Positions 17,610 to 27,131 of a DNA stretch of 64,000 nucleotides are shown here, in pieces. Source of the DNA: Thalassospira sp. MCCC 1A01148 (GTDB lineage: Bacteria > Pseudomonadota > Alphaproteobacteria > Rhodospirillales > Thalassospiraceae); the NCBI RefSeq assembly GCF_001613795.1, contig NZ_LPVZ01000020.1, forward strand, positions 682,001 to 746,000. The letters run 5' to 3'. Numbering within the stretch: position 1 is the first letter of the stretch; every line of letters starts with the position of its first letter. The notes beneath the pieces were generated by a model. That model had not been told where the DNA came from, searched no databases, and was given only the letters and a program-made list of their open reading frames with translations. The translations under genes were made by a program, and so were the position numbers.

Positions 17610-18419
17610 TCAGGCCACCTGCTCGTCTTCGTCCGTTTCGTCGTCTTCTTCGCCGAGATAGGCTTTCTTCACATGCTTGTTGGCCATCACCTCATCTGGC
17701 AGGCCTTCGGCAATCTTGCGACCGAAATCAAGGACCATCACCCGGTTTGAGATATCCATGACCACACCCATGTCATGCTCGATCATGACAACGGTCATGC
17801 CCCACTCTTCATTGAGATCGATTATAAAGCGCGCCATGTCCTCTTTTTCTTCGAGGTTCATGCCCGCCATCGGCTCATCCAGCAGGATCAGATCGGGGCG
17901 CAACGCAACCGCGCGCGCAAGCTCAACTCGCTTGCGCAGACCATATGAAAGCGTTCCGGCTGTTGCCTTGCGGATGTGGGAAATTTCAAGAAAATCGATA
18001 ACATCTTCGCAGAAGCGACGGTGTTCCAGCTCTTCCTTCTGCGCCCCGCCAAGCCAGTAAAGCGGCCCGTTCACGAAGTTGTTCTTTAGCAGGTGGTGAC
18101 GGCCAACCATGATGTTATCAAGCACATTCATGTGACCGAAAAGTGCAAGGTTCTGGAAGGTACGACCAATGCCCAGCTCGGCGCGATCATTGGGTTTAAG
18201 CCCGGTAACATCCTGCCCCTTGAAGGACACCGAACCCATCGTCGGGGTGTAACGCCCCGATACGCAGTTCAACATGGACGTCTTGCCAGCGCCATTCGGG
18301 CCAATGATCGAAAAAAGCTCGCCCGGTTGAACGGAAAAGCTGACATCACTCAGCGCACGCACACCGCCGAAAACAAGCGACACGTCGCTGATCTGTAAAA
18401 TAGGACCCTGTGACGTCAT
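17610..18419 (-). CDS. livG: LIV-type ABC transporter ATPase LivG
   Basis: A 269-residue ATP-binding subunit with Walker A (GPNGAGKTS), the signature variant LSYGLRKRVELARA and Walker B (LILLDEPMAGM). The substitution of LSYG for LSGG and the long insertion before it (around residues 100-150) are normal for LivG. I start at 18419 (MTSQGPIL) because GGAGGA lies 9-10 bases upstream; a longer frame runs to 18497. The C-terminus is strongly acidic (EEDDETDEDEQ). It is the first gene of the seven-gene operon. Confidence 0.93.
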   Translation of the reverse strand: MTSQGPILQISDVSLVFGGVRALSDVSFSVQPGELFSIIGPNGAGKTSMLNCVSGRYTPTMGSVSFKGQDVTGLKPNDRAELGIGRTFQNLALFGHMNVLDNIMVGRHHLLKNNFVNGPLYWLGGAQKEELEHRRFCEDVIDFLEISHIRKATAGTLSYGLRKRVELARAVALRPDLILLDEPMAGMNLEEKEDMARFIIDLNEEWGMTVVMIEHDMGVVMDISNRVMVLDFGRKIAEGLPDEVMANKHVKKAYLGEEDDETDEDEQVA

Positions 18420-19235
18420 GCCGTCGCATTCCTCCCTGACTTGGGCCGCAAATACCGCAGAACCGCATTTCGGGTTCTTTCGCGTCAAAATTTGCAAACC
18501 GCTGTTCAGTTTCCCTGATGATGTGTCGTTTTATTTTATGACCCTGACCTTACGGAAACCGGGCCTGACACATTTAATAGGCATTTAAGTACCAATTTCA
18601 GCATATCGCGTCAATGCAATGATTCTCAACGGGTTGGGACTTTTCTACAAATTTGCAGCGCACAATTATTTGCCTGTATATTAAACCGGTCATTCTACCC
18701 TTGATTACGTAGCGTTATCTGGCGGCCTGACCAATTCGGGGCATTTTCAATCGCCGCGTTGCAAAAAATTTTGGCAATCATGCACCGCACAATCCGGACC
18801 GGCCCAACATCATCACTTCTTGCTTGATTCGAGTCTTGGCATTCCCAAACGCAGCCGGAGTCGCAACAGCACGCAAATGGGCGGCACCCGAGGTGACGCA
18901 CTTTGCCTTGTCGCCATCGGCGATCATCAACATGTCATGAAGGACAGACTCCGTGTTGCCGACCATCCTATTGAAAGGTCAAATGCCACGGCACATATCG
19001 TTTACAGCTGCTTTAGTGCTTGTTGGACTTTGCCAATACACTGTGATCAACGGGTTTTCCCCAATACCCCTTTTCGGGGTCTGGACTTTCACAGGGAATT
19101 GTGGTGTAACCCCGTTGCACATAGATATGTAGCCGTGACCCGCGTCACGCAACACAGATAGCCCACCGCTCGGCGCTCCGACGGTCGGGGTGTCTTGTCA
19201 CGACAAGCCCTTTAAACCACCTTGAGGAGGGTCTG
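18420..19235. other. Long divergent intergenic region between livG and acnA
   Basis: About 815 bases without a convincing gene. It should hold the promoters of the LIV operon (minus) and acnA (plus). The part near 18500-18720 is AT-rich compared with the flanking genes. Short open frames at 18695-18966 (minus) and 18820-19161 (plus) lack ribosome sites and look non-coding. Inverted repeats near 19048-19117 are listed separately. The acnA start is preceded by GAGGAGGG. Confidence 0.7.
19048..19117 (+). promoter_or_regulatory. Possible structured leader upstream of acnA
   Basis: CAACGGG (19048-19054) and CCCGTTG (19111-19117) are perfect complements about 56 bases apart. Inside them is a tight hairpin, ACCCC-ttttc-GGGGT (19066-19080). 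If transcribed, this would form a branched structure about 120 bases before the acnA start codon. No known riboswitch is recognised. Confidence 0.3.
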
Positions 19236-21923
19236 ATGTCCATTTGTGGCAAAGACAACCTGAAAACGCGCCGTACGCTGAAAGTCGGGGACAAGTCCGT
19301 CGACTATTACAGCCTCAAAGTTGCTTCCGAGAAATTCGGCGACGTTTCAAAACTTCCGTTCACGCTGAAAGTCGTTCTTGAGAACCTTCTGCGTTACGAA
19401 GACGATTTCACTGTTAAAACCGACGATGTCAAAGCTGTTGTTGACTGGCTCAAAGAGCACAAGAGCAGCCACGAGATCAACTATCGTCCGGCCCGCGTTC
19501 TGATGCAGGACTTCACCGGCGTTCCCGCCGTCGTTGACCTTGCTGCCATGCGCGATGCCGTCGTCAACATGGGTGGCGACGCCCAGAAGGTGAACCCGCT
19601 TTCACCGGTTGACCTCGTCATTGACCACTCGGTCATGATCGACTTCTTTGGCACCGACGACGCACTCGACAAAAACATGGAAGTCGAGTTCGAACGTAAC
19701 GGCGAACGCTACGAATTCCTGCGTTGGGGCCAGAACGCCTTCAACAATTTCCGTATTGTTCCGCCGGGCGCAGGTATCTGCCACCAGGTCAATGTCGAGC
19801 ATCTTGCCAAGGTCGTCTGGACCGGCGAAGACGCAGACGGCAAAACCGTTGCATATCCGGACACGCTGGTTGGTACGGACTCCCACACCACCATGGTGAA
19901 CGGCCTTGCCGTTCTGGGTTGGGGTGTTGGCGGTCTGGAAGCCGAAGCAGCAATGCTTGGTCAGCCGATCTCGATGCTGATCCCGGAAGTCGTTGGCTTC
20001 AAGCTGACCGGTTCCATGAAAGAAGGCATCACCGCAACTGACCTTGTTCTGCGCGTCGTTCAGATGCTGCGTGAAAAAGGCGTTGTCGGCAAATTCGTCG
20101 AATTCTATGGCGATGCGCTTGACCACATGAGCCTGCCGGACCGTGCGACCATCGGTAACATGGCACCGGAATATGGTGCGACCTGTGGCTTCTTCCCGAT
20201 CGATGACGAAACGCTGAACTACATGCGTTCGACCGGCCGTGACGAAGACCAGATTGCTCTGGTCGAGGCATATGCCAAAGAACAGGGCATGTGGCGTGAC
20301 CCGGCACATGAAGCCGAATACACCGCAACGCTTGAGCTTGACATTTCGACCGTCGAGCCGGCCCTTTCGGGTCCGAAGCGTCCGCAGGACCGTGTTCTGC
20401 TCAAAGATGCCGTTTCAAGCTTCAACAACACCTTTGCCGAAATGGCACCGGGTGTTGATGCCGATCGTTCCGTCCCGGTTTCGAACGAAAACTTCGAAAT
20501 GAAAGACGGTAACGTCGTCATCGCCGCGATCACCTCTTGCACCAACACCTCGAACCCGAGCGTTTTGATCGCAGCAGGTCTTCTGGCGAAAAAAGCTGTC
20601 GAACTCGGCCTTCAGAGCAAGCCGTGGGTGAAAACCTCGCTTGCACCGGGTTCTCTGGTTGTTGCCGACTATCTCGAAAAAGCAGGCCTTCAGGATTACC
20701 TGGATCAGCTTGGCTTTAACGTTGCCGGTTTCGGTTGCACCACGTGCATCGGTAACTCCGGTCCGCTGGCGGCACCGATCATCGACGCGATCGATGGTAA
20801 CGACATGCTCGTCACCGCCGTTCTGTCGGGTAACCGTAACTTCGAAGGCCGTATCAGCCCGCAGGTCAAGGCAAACTACCTTGCCTCCCCGCCGCTGGTT
20901 GTTGCCTATGCGCTTGCCGGTAACCTGAAGATCGACCTCGACAAGGATCCGATCGGCAAGGACAAGGACGGCAATGACGTCTTCATGAAAGACATCTGGC
21001 CGACCAACAAAGAGATCGCTGACACCATCGCGTCCTCGATCTCGGCGTCAATGTACAAAGATCGTTACGACAACATCTTTGCCGGTCCGAAACCGTGGCA
21101 GGAAATCGAAGTCACCGAAGGCGAAACCTTCGCGTGGGACAACAAGTCCACCTACGTGCAGAACCCGCCTTACTTCGTCAACATGGCGAAAGAGCCGGGT
21201 GACTTCGCTGAAGTTCACGGCGCACGTCCGCTCCTGATCCTCGGTGACTCTGTCACCACCGACCACATTTCCCCGGCCGGTTCGATCAAGGAAGAAAGCC
21301 CGGCAGGTGAATACCTCAAGGCGAATGGTGTCGCGGTTCGTGACTTCAACTCCTATGGCGCACGTCGTGGCAACCACGAAGTCATGATGCGCGGTACCTT
21401 TGCCAACATTCGTATCCGTAACGAAATGGCACCGGGCACCGAAGGTGGTGTTTCGGTTCATTATCCGTCGGGCGAACAGGGCTGGGTCTATGACGTTGCA
21501 ATGCGTTATCAGGCCGAAGGCACCCCGCTGGTCGTCGTGGCCGGTAAGGAATACGGCACCGGTTCTTCGCGTGACTGGGCAGCCAAAGGCACCAACCTGC
21601 TTGGCGTCAAAGCTGTTATCGCCGAAAGCTTCGAGCGTATCCACCGCACCAACCTGGTCTGCATGGGCGTTCTGCCGCTGCAGTTCAAGGATGGCGAAGG
21701 TCGTGAGACCTATAAGCTGGATGGCTCGGAAACCTTTGATGTTCTGGGCATTGGTGATGGCATCACCCCGCTGCAGGATGTCACGGTTCGCATCACGCGC
21801 AAGGATGGCAGCACCGAAGAATGCATCGCCACCTGCCGTATCGATACCGAGAACGAAGTTCTCTACTACCAGAATGGCGGCATCCTGCAGTTCGTTCTGC
21901 GTAACATGATGAAAGCTGCCTGA
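19236..21923 (+). CDS. acnA: Aconitate hydratase A
   Basis: An 895-residue TCA-cycle enzyme that interconverts citrate and isocitrate through a [4Fe-4S] cluster. The three cluster cysteines are Cys435 (SCTNTSNP), Cys501 and Cys504 ([10 protein letters not shown]), the same numbering as in E. coli AcnA. The C-terminal swivelling domain is complete ([22 protein letters not shown]). The start at 19236 has GAGGAGGG upstream. Codon use is markedly biased to C-ending codons, suggesting high expression. A terminator follows. The neighbours downstream are regulatory, then the ccm operon. Confidence 0.97.
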   Translation: MSICGKDNLKTRRTLKVGDKSVDYYSLKVASEKFGDVSKLPFTLKVVLENLLRYEDDFTVKTDDVKAVVDWLKEHKSSHEINYRPARVLMQDFTGVPAVVDLAAMRDAVVNMGGDAQKVNPLSPVDLVIDHSVMIDFFGTDDALDKNMEVEFERNGERYEFLRWGQNAFNNFRIVPPGAGICHQVNVEHLAKVVWTGEDADGKTVAYPDTLVGTDSHTTMVNGLAVLGWGVGGLEAEAAMLGQPISMLIPEVVGFKLTGSMKEGITATDLVLRVVQMLREKGVVGKFVEFYGDALDHMSLPDRATIGNMAPEYGATCGFFPIDDETLNYMRSTGRDEDQIALVEAYAKEQGMWRDPAHEAEYTATLELDISTVEPALSGPKRPQDRVLLKDAVSSFNNTFAEMAPGVDADRSVPVSNENFEMKDGNVVIAAITSCTNTSNPSVLIAAGLLAKKAVELGLQSKPWVKTSLAPGSLVVADYLEKAGLQDYLDQLGFNVAGFGCTTCIGNSGPLAAPIIDAIDGNDMLVTAVLSGNRNFEGRISPQVKANYLASPPLVVAYALAGNLKIDLDKDPIGKDKDGNDVFMKDIWPTNKEIADTIASSISASMYKDRYDNIFAGPKPWQEIEVTEGETFAWDNKSTYVQNPPYFVNMAKEPGDFAEVHGARPLLILGDSVTTDHISPAGSIKEESPAGEYLKANGVAVRDFNSYGARRGNHEVMMRGTFANIRIRNEMAPGTEGGVSVHYPSGEQGWVYDVAMRYQAEGTPLVVVAGKEYGTGSSRDWAAKGTNLLGVKAVIAESFERIHRTNLVCMGVLPLQFKDGEGRETYKLDGSETFDVLGIGDGITPLQDVTVRITRKDGSTEECIATCRIDTENEVLYYQNGGILQFVLRNMMKAA

Positions 21924-21954
21924 TTTCTTCCTGAAATCTTTGGCAGAGATATTG

Positions 21955-21990
21955 ACACCCCACCGGTTTTCCGGTGGGGTGTTGTTGTTT
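21955..21990 (+). terminator. Terminator of acnA
   Basis: A perfect 12-bp stem (21955-21966 with 21971-21982, core CCCCACCGG/CCGGTGGGG) has a TTTT loop and is followed by a T-rich stretch (GTTGTTGTTT is split by G residues). Confidence 0.8.
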
Positions 21991-22139
21991 GGGATGGTTC
22001 TTACTGAACAATGCTCAACTGAAAATTGCCAAGTTGATCCAGAACAATTCTTAAGAACGCCGAACCTGCTAGGAAAGGCGCGCACGAGTCACCCTTAAGA
22101 ATAATAGCGAACAAGAACAATCCAACAGAGCAAACCTGT

Positions 22140-24707
22140 ATGATACGCCCTTCATCCTCAGACGGACGTCCATTTGGGCTGACGGTCGGCACACTTTCAC
22201 CGGGAACAGTTTTAAGCTGTGATCCGCAGGAGACGCTTGGCGAGGCCATCGCCAAGATGCGACGTGCCAACAGCAGTTCGGTTGTTGTTGTCGTCGCCAA
22301 CAAACCTGTGGGAATTGTTACCGAGCATGATTTGCTCTCGTTGCCAGCCACGACTGCGGCGGCACTTTCGGAACCGGTTGCGACACAGATGTCAGCACCG
22401 GTTCATACGATTTCGGTTCATGCCACGCCGCAATCGGCCATCGTTCGCATGCGTGATCGCGGTGTTCGCCACCTTGTCACCATCGACGCAGACGGCTGTT
22501 TGGTCGGCATTATCAGCCAAACAGACCTGATCCGTCATGTCGGCGACAAAAAGCCGTTTATCGCCAATGACGTTGCTGATGCCGTTCGTCAATCCACCGT
22601 ATTTGCGCACAAGGACATTCGTGTCTGGGAATTGCGTCAACGCATGCATTCCGAGAAATGCGACAGCGCCATCATTTCGGGCTTTGCCGAAGATCTGCCA
22701 GCAGAACTAAAAACCGGCATCATCACCGAACGCGATATTCTGCGCCATCTGGCCACTGAGCATGAAAACCTGACAGCCGGTGACATTGCCTCCCGCCCGG
22801 TAAAGTTTATCCGTCAGGACATGAACCTTGATGACGCGCGCAACATGATGATGCGCGACAATTTCCGTCATCTTGTCGTTCACAACCACCATGACGAGAC
22901 CATCGGGGTTTTGTCATTTGCCGACCTTCTGGAATTTATCGAACAGGATTATCTGGTTCATCTCAGCAATCTGGCCGAGGACGGCGGCAGTGAACTGACC
23001 AAGGCACGCCAGTCACTGGCACTTGCCAACAAACTGATCGAAAATTCACCCGATTGCGTGATGATTTGCAACGCGCAGTCGGAAATCGAGGCCGTCAATC
23101 CGGCCTTCACCCGCGTGACCGGTTATCAAGCCGAAGAAGTCATCGGCAAGACACCCAGCATTTTGAAGTCCGGGCGTCAAAGCAAGGAATTCTATGACAA
23201 GCTCTGGGCGGACCTTGCCCGCACGGGGAAATGGGAAGGCGAAATCTGGAACCGCCGGAAATCTGGCGAGATTTATGCCGAATGGCTTTCGATCATGGCC
23301 GTGCGCGATGGCGATGGCAATGTGACGCATTACGCATCGATTTTCACCGACATCAGCGGTCGGAAAAAAAACCGCGAAGACGTGCTGCGCATTGCCTTTA
23401 CCGACGAACTTACCGGCATGCCAAACCGCCGCCGGTTTTCGGAACTGTTGTCTCTTCATATCGGGCGCGCCCGCCGGGTCGGGCGCCCATTAAGCATTGC
23501 CATGCTTGATATTGATAACTTCCAGCGTGTGAACAATGCCCTTGGTCACAGCACCGGGGATGACGTTCTTGTTGAAGTCGCGCGCAGGATCAGCCGCGAG
23601 CTTGGGCATGATGCGGTTGTTGCCCGTGTTGGCGCCGACGAATTCGCGGCCATTCTGCCACACGTGAAAACCGAACAGGAAGCTGTCAATATTGCCGAAA
23701 AATTGCTCAGCCGGCTGGATGAAGCACACCAGACCCGTAAGGGCGAAGATGTCTATCTTTCTGCCAGCGTCGGCATTGCCTCCTTCCCCGAAGATGCCAA
23801 CGACACCAGCAATATCATTCGCTGTGCCGAACTTGCGATGGCCCAGGCCAAGGAAAAGACAAAGGAACAGGGCAGAAATCGCGTCGGGCTTTATAGTGTC
23901 AATCTGCACAGTCAAAAGGGTGCAGACCTTGCCCTTGAAACCGCCTTGCGGCGCGCAATTGACAACCAGGAACTCCACCTTGTCTACCAGCCACAGTTTG
24001 ACGCAAAGACAGGTGACATAACCGGCGTCGAAGCCTTGTTGCGCTGGACCACGGCCGAAGGCAAAACCATCCCGCCCTCGACTTTTGTGCCGGTTGCCGA
24101 GGAAATGGGAGTCATTGGCGAACTGGGCCGGTGGGTCATCCGCACCGCCTGTGACCAGCTGATCGCCTGGCGGCAGGAAGGTCTGTTCAATCTGGGCCTT
24201 GCGGTGAATGTATCGGTTCAGCAATTCTATGGCTCGATGGATTTTGCCGATCAACTTCGCGCAATCCTCGTCGAAAAGGGTGTCGCCGCCGAAAGACTGG
24301 AGATCGAGGTCACCGAAAGCCTGTTCATGCGCAATATCGACGATATGCGCACCAAACTGCAGCGCCTGCGCAATCTTGGCGTAAGGATCGCCCTTGATGA
24401 TTTCGGAACCGGTTTTTCCAGCCTAAGTTACCTGCGCACATTGCCGTTTGATGTGATCAAACTCGATCGCAGTTTTGTGCGGGATATCGAAGATGGCCCG
24501 GATGGCGCAACGCTTCCGATCACGATTATCAATATGGCGCGCAACCTTGGCAAAACCTGCGTTGCCGAAGGCGTTGAAAACGAAAAACAGCTTGAAGTGC
24601 TGCGAAATGCCGGTTGTGACCTTATACAGGGCTACCTGCTTGGCCAGCCGATGCCCGCCAGCCAGGTTTCGGAACTTGCCAAGGCAAAAAACGCCCGCAC
24701 GTCTTAA
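22140..24707 (+). CDS. CBS-PAS-GGDEF-EAL signalling protein
   Basis: An 855-residue soluble protein with, in order, four CBS motifs in two Bateman pairs (about residues 12-270), a PAS domain (about 295-410), GGDEF (about 415-580) and EAL (about 595-845). It has no membrane segment. The EAL domain looks catalytically complete: E631-A-L, IEVTESLF, LDDFGTGFSS, KLDRSFV and EGVE are all present, so cyclic di-GMP hydrolysis is likely. The GGDEF signature is GADEF (498-502), with second Gly replaced by Ala, so cyclase activity is doubtful and it may bind GTP as a regulator. CBS pairs commonly sense adenine nucleotides. The gene lies 217 bases after acnA. Confidence 0.93.
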   Translation: MIRPSSSDGRPFGLTVGTLSPGTVLSCDPQETLGEAIAKMRRANSSSVVVVVANKPVGIVTEHDLLSLPATTAAALSEPVATQMSAPVHTISVHATPQSAIVRMRDRGVRHLVTIDADGCLVGIISQTDLIRHVGDKKPFIANDVADAVRQSTVFAHKDIRVWELRQRMHSEKCDSAIISGFAEDLPAELKTGIITERDILRHLATEHENLTAGDIASRPVKFIRQDMNLDDARNMMMRDNFRHLVVHNHHDETIGVLSFADLLEFIEQDYLVHLSNLAEDGGSELTKARQSLALANKLIENSPDCVMICNAQSEIEAVNPAFTRVTGYQAEEVIGKTPSILKSGRQSKEFYDKLWADLARTGKWEGEIWNRRKSGEIYAEWLSIMAVRDGDGNVTHYASIFTDISGRKKNREDVLRIAFTDELTGMPNRRRFSELLSLHIGRARRVGRPLSIAMLDIDNFQRVNNALGHSTGDDVLVEVARRISRELGHDAVVARVGADEFAAILPHVKTEQEAVNIAEKLLSRLDEAHQTRKGEDVYLSASVGIASFPEDANDTSNIIRCAELAMAQAKEKTKEQGRNRVGLYSVNLHSQKGADLALETALRRAIDNQELHLVYQPQFDAKTGDITGVEALLRWTTAEGKTIPPSTFVPVAEEMGVIGELGRWVIRTACDQLIAWRQEGLFNLGLAVNVSVQQFYGSMDFADQLRAILVEKGVAAERLEIEVTESLFMRNIDDMRTKLQRLRNLGVRIALDDFGTGFSSLSYLRTLPFDVIKLDRSFVRDIEDGPDGATLPITIINMARNLGKTCVAEGVENEKQLEVLRNAGCDLIQGYLLGQPMPASQVSELAKAKNARTS

Positions 24708-24805
24708 AAAAAAGCACAACGGAATCATCGCGCTTTACAGGGTCGCGTGGCTTTCAACGCCTTGTGATTGGCCGGTGAAGACTGTTTTCAGGCATCATCA
24801 ATGTC

Positions 24806-25555
24806 ATGAAAAACACTCGCCCCCTTTTATGTACCCTTGCACTGACCATTATGATGGTTGCTGGCCCTGCGACTGCGGCTGAAAGTGTATTGCCGCGCGC
24901 CGTGGTGGAACTTTACACGTCACAAGGCTGCAACTCCTGTCCGCCTGCCGACAAGGTTCTTTACAACCTTGCCCAGCAGCATGACGACCTGCTGTTGCTG
25001 TCCTATCATGTCGACTACTGGAACTATCTTGGATGGACCGATCCATTTTCTGATGCCCGATATAGCCAGCGCCAGCGCGAATACGCCGATCGCATGCGCG
25101 AACGCTATGTGTACACGCCACAGGTCATCATCAATGGGGATCACGTCGTCCGCGCAACGGCCCAACAGCAGATTCGGGCAGCCAGCAGCGACCTTGCACC
25201 ATTGCGTGACGTTGCCGATATCAAGCTGGCCACATCCGACACCGGCCAGGCGGCACGCGGAACTGTTTCCCTGCGCGGCGTTGGCAAACAGGCCGCAGGA
25301 AATGGTGGCCAAATCTGGCTGATCGGCTTTGACCGCGAACATGCGCGCGATGTTCTGTCAGGCGAAAACGCCGGCAAACGTCTGGTGCATGCCAATGTCG
25401 TGCGTGAAATGATCAGTCTCGGTCAGTGGGATGGCACCACCCGCCAAATTCCGTTTGCCATGTCAGAACCCTATGACGGGGGCATTGCCATTCTGGTCCA
25501 GAATGGCCGCGGCGGCCCGATCAGCGGCGCTGCGATGATCCGCTTCGATGACTGA
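24806..25555 (+). CDS. Secreted DUF1223 thioredoxin-fold protein
   Basis: A 249-residue protein with a signal peptide (hydrophobic core LLCTLALTIMMVAG, cleavage probably after ATA or AA near residue 25). The start of the mature protein, VVELYTSQGCNSCPPADK, is the DUF1223 hallmark and contains a CxxC pair (Cys42, Cys45). The following HVDYWNYLGWTDPF and YTPQVIINGD segments fit a thioredoxin-like fold. Function is not established; a periplasmic thiol-redox role is plausible. It lies between the signalling protein and the ccm operon on the same strand, 140 bases before ccmA. Confidence 0.85.
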   Translation: MKNTRPLLCTLALTIMMVAGPATAAESVLPRAVVELYTSQGCNSCPPADKVLYNLAQQHDDLLLLSYHVDYWNYLGWTDPFSDARYSQRQREYADRMRERYVYTPQVIINGDHVVRATAQQQIRAASSDLAPLRDVADIKLATSDTGQAARGTVSLRGVGKQAAGNGGQIWLIGFDREHARDVLSGENAGKRLVHANVVREMISLGQWDGTTRQIPFAMSEPYDGGIAILVQNGRGGPISGAAMIRFDD

Positions 25556-25695
25556 CTTCACCGTGCAAGGGTGAATTTGGATTGATTTGAAACAATGCCT
25601 TTAAGCCCATTGTCGGTTATTGCATGAATAATGCACTGTAACGCGCTATATCATGACGTGTTGCAGAATGAATTTCAGACAATCTAACGGGTTAT

Positions 25696-26412
25696 ATGGC
25701 TGATTTTAGCGGTTCTGATCTGACCTGCCTGCGCGGCGAAAGACTGGTGTTTGGTGGCCTGTCCTTTTCGGCCACTTCCGGTGACGCCATCATGCTGCGT
25801 GGTCGAAACGGCGCTGGCAAATCAAGCCTGTTGCGCCTGATGGCGGGTCTTCTGGCACCGCGATCCGGCACACTGTACTGGAACGGTGAAAACATTGCCG
25901 ATGACCGGATCGCGCATCATGGCCGCACCCAGTATCTGGGCCATCAGGATGCCATCAAACCCGTCCTGACAGTCCGTGACAATCTTCGCCTTTGGGGACA
26001 GCTGCGCGGAGTCCGTGATCTTGACGCCGCCATTGACCGGGCATTGGATGCGCTTGATATCCATCACCTGGCTAGTGTCACCGGGCGATACCTTTCAAGC
26101 GGGCAAAAGCGACGCAGTGCCCTTGCCCGCGTTCTGATCGGGCAAAGTGATCTGTGGCTCCTTGATGAGCCAACCGTCGGTCTGGACCGTGAAAGCTGCG
26201 CTGAATTGGCGCAATTGATTGCCAGTTTCCGCAAGGATGGCGGGATCGTGATCTATTCCACCCATATCGATCTTGATGTCAAAAACCCGACCATTCTGGA
26301 TCTTGATGATTTTGCCGTTCCGATGGTCGAGTGGCTGGCCGAACAAGACGAAATGGATGACGATCAATCGGACAACGCAACAAGCCAGTCATCGCCGGAG
26401 GCCGCGCAATGA
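25696..26412 (+). CDS. ccmA: Heme ABC exporter ATP-binding protein CcmA
   Basis: A 238-residue ATPase. Walker A (GRNGAGKSS), signature (LSSGQKRRSALAR) and Walker B (LWLLDEPT) are intact, and LSSGQKRR is typical of CcmA. With CcmB, CcmC and CcmD it releases holo-CcmE during cytochrome c maturation system I. It is the first gene of the ccm operon. Its ribosome site is weak. The stop overlaps ccmB by four bases (ATGA). A roughly 30-residue acidic, Ser/Gln-rich tail extends the C-terminus. Confidence 0.95.
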   Translation: MADFSGSDLTCLRGERLVFGGLSFSATSGDAIMLRGRNGAGKSSLLRLMAGLLAPRSGTLYWNGENIADDRIAHHGRTQYLGHQDAIKPVLTVRDNLRLWGQLRGVRDLDAAIDRALDALDIHHLASVTGRYLSSGQKRRSALARVLIGQSDLWLLDEPTVGLDRESCAELAQLIASFRKDGGIVIYSTHIDLDVKNPTILDLDDFAVPMVEWLAEQDEMDDDQSDNATSQSSPEAAQ

Positions 26413-27074
26413 ACGGCTTTTGGGCGATCCTGCAACGTGACCTGCGTCTGGCCATGCGCCAAGGGGCCGATTCCGTGATGGTGGTTGCGTTCTTTATTGT
26501 CACGACCACCCTGTTTCCGTTCGGTGTCGGGCCGGAAGCCAACATTCTGGCACGCATTGCATCTGGTGTGATCTGGGTCTCGGCGCTGCTTGCTGCCATG
26601 CTGTCACTCGAACGCGTTTTTCAGACCGATTACGAAGACGGTTCGCTTGAACTTTTGACCCTCTCGCCCGTGTCGCTGGAGCTTCTTATATTGGGTAAAG
26701 TGCTGGCACATTGGCTGACAACCGGGCTTCCGCTGATCATTGCGGCACCGCTGATGGCGGTGATGCTTAACATGAATCAAGACGGCTTCATCATTCTTAT
26801 GGTTGCTATGCTGCTTGGAACACCGGCACTCAGCCTGATCGGGGCAATTGGCGCAGCACTCATACTGGGGGCGCGCCGGGGTGGTGTACTGGTTTCACTT
26901 CTGGTGTTGCCACTTTATATTCCGGTTCTGATCTTTGGGGCCGGTGCGGTTGAGGCCGCCCTTCTGGGCATTTCAGCGACCGCGCAACTACAGATCATGG
27001 CTGCGATCCTGCTTTTGACACTGGCAGCAGCGCCCTTTGCCACCGCCCATGCCGTTCGACAGGCCATGGAATAG
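26409..27074 (+). CDS. ccmB: Heme exporter protein CcmB
   Basis: A 221-residue inner-membrane protein with six membrane spans. FQTDYEDGSLELLTLSP and LGKVLAHWLTTGLPL are the CcmB signatures. It is the membrane partner of CcmA and is translationally coupled to it. Confidence 0.95.
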   Translation: MNGFWAILQRDLRLAMRQGADSVMVVAFFIVTTTLFPFGVGPEANILARIASGVIWVSALLAAMLSLERVFQTDYEDGSLELLTLSPVSLELLILGKVLAHWLTTGLPLIIAAPLMAVMLNMNQDGFIILMVAMLLGTPALSLIGAIGAALILGARRGGVLVSLLVLPLYIPVLIFGAGAVEAALLGISATAQLQIMAAILLLTLAAAPFATAHAVRQAME

Positions 27075-27131
27075 AACAAGATACGATACGGGATGACCCT
27101 TTGCGGATTTCCGCACCAAGGAAAAGAAAAA

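Noticed and set aside
18610-18640. A partial Fur-box-like sequence (AATGATTCTCA)
   Set aside because: Only one half of the palindrome fits, and the distance to both divergent start codons is large.
18820-19161. A 113-codon plus-strand open frame before acnA
   Set aside because: No ribosome site and low-quality composition. It overlaps the inverted repeats.
21048-22085. A 345-codon minus-strand open frame opposite the end of acnA
   Set aside because: It is a shadow of acnA and runs through the acnA terminator.
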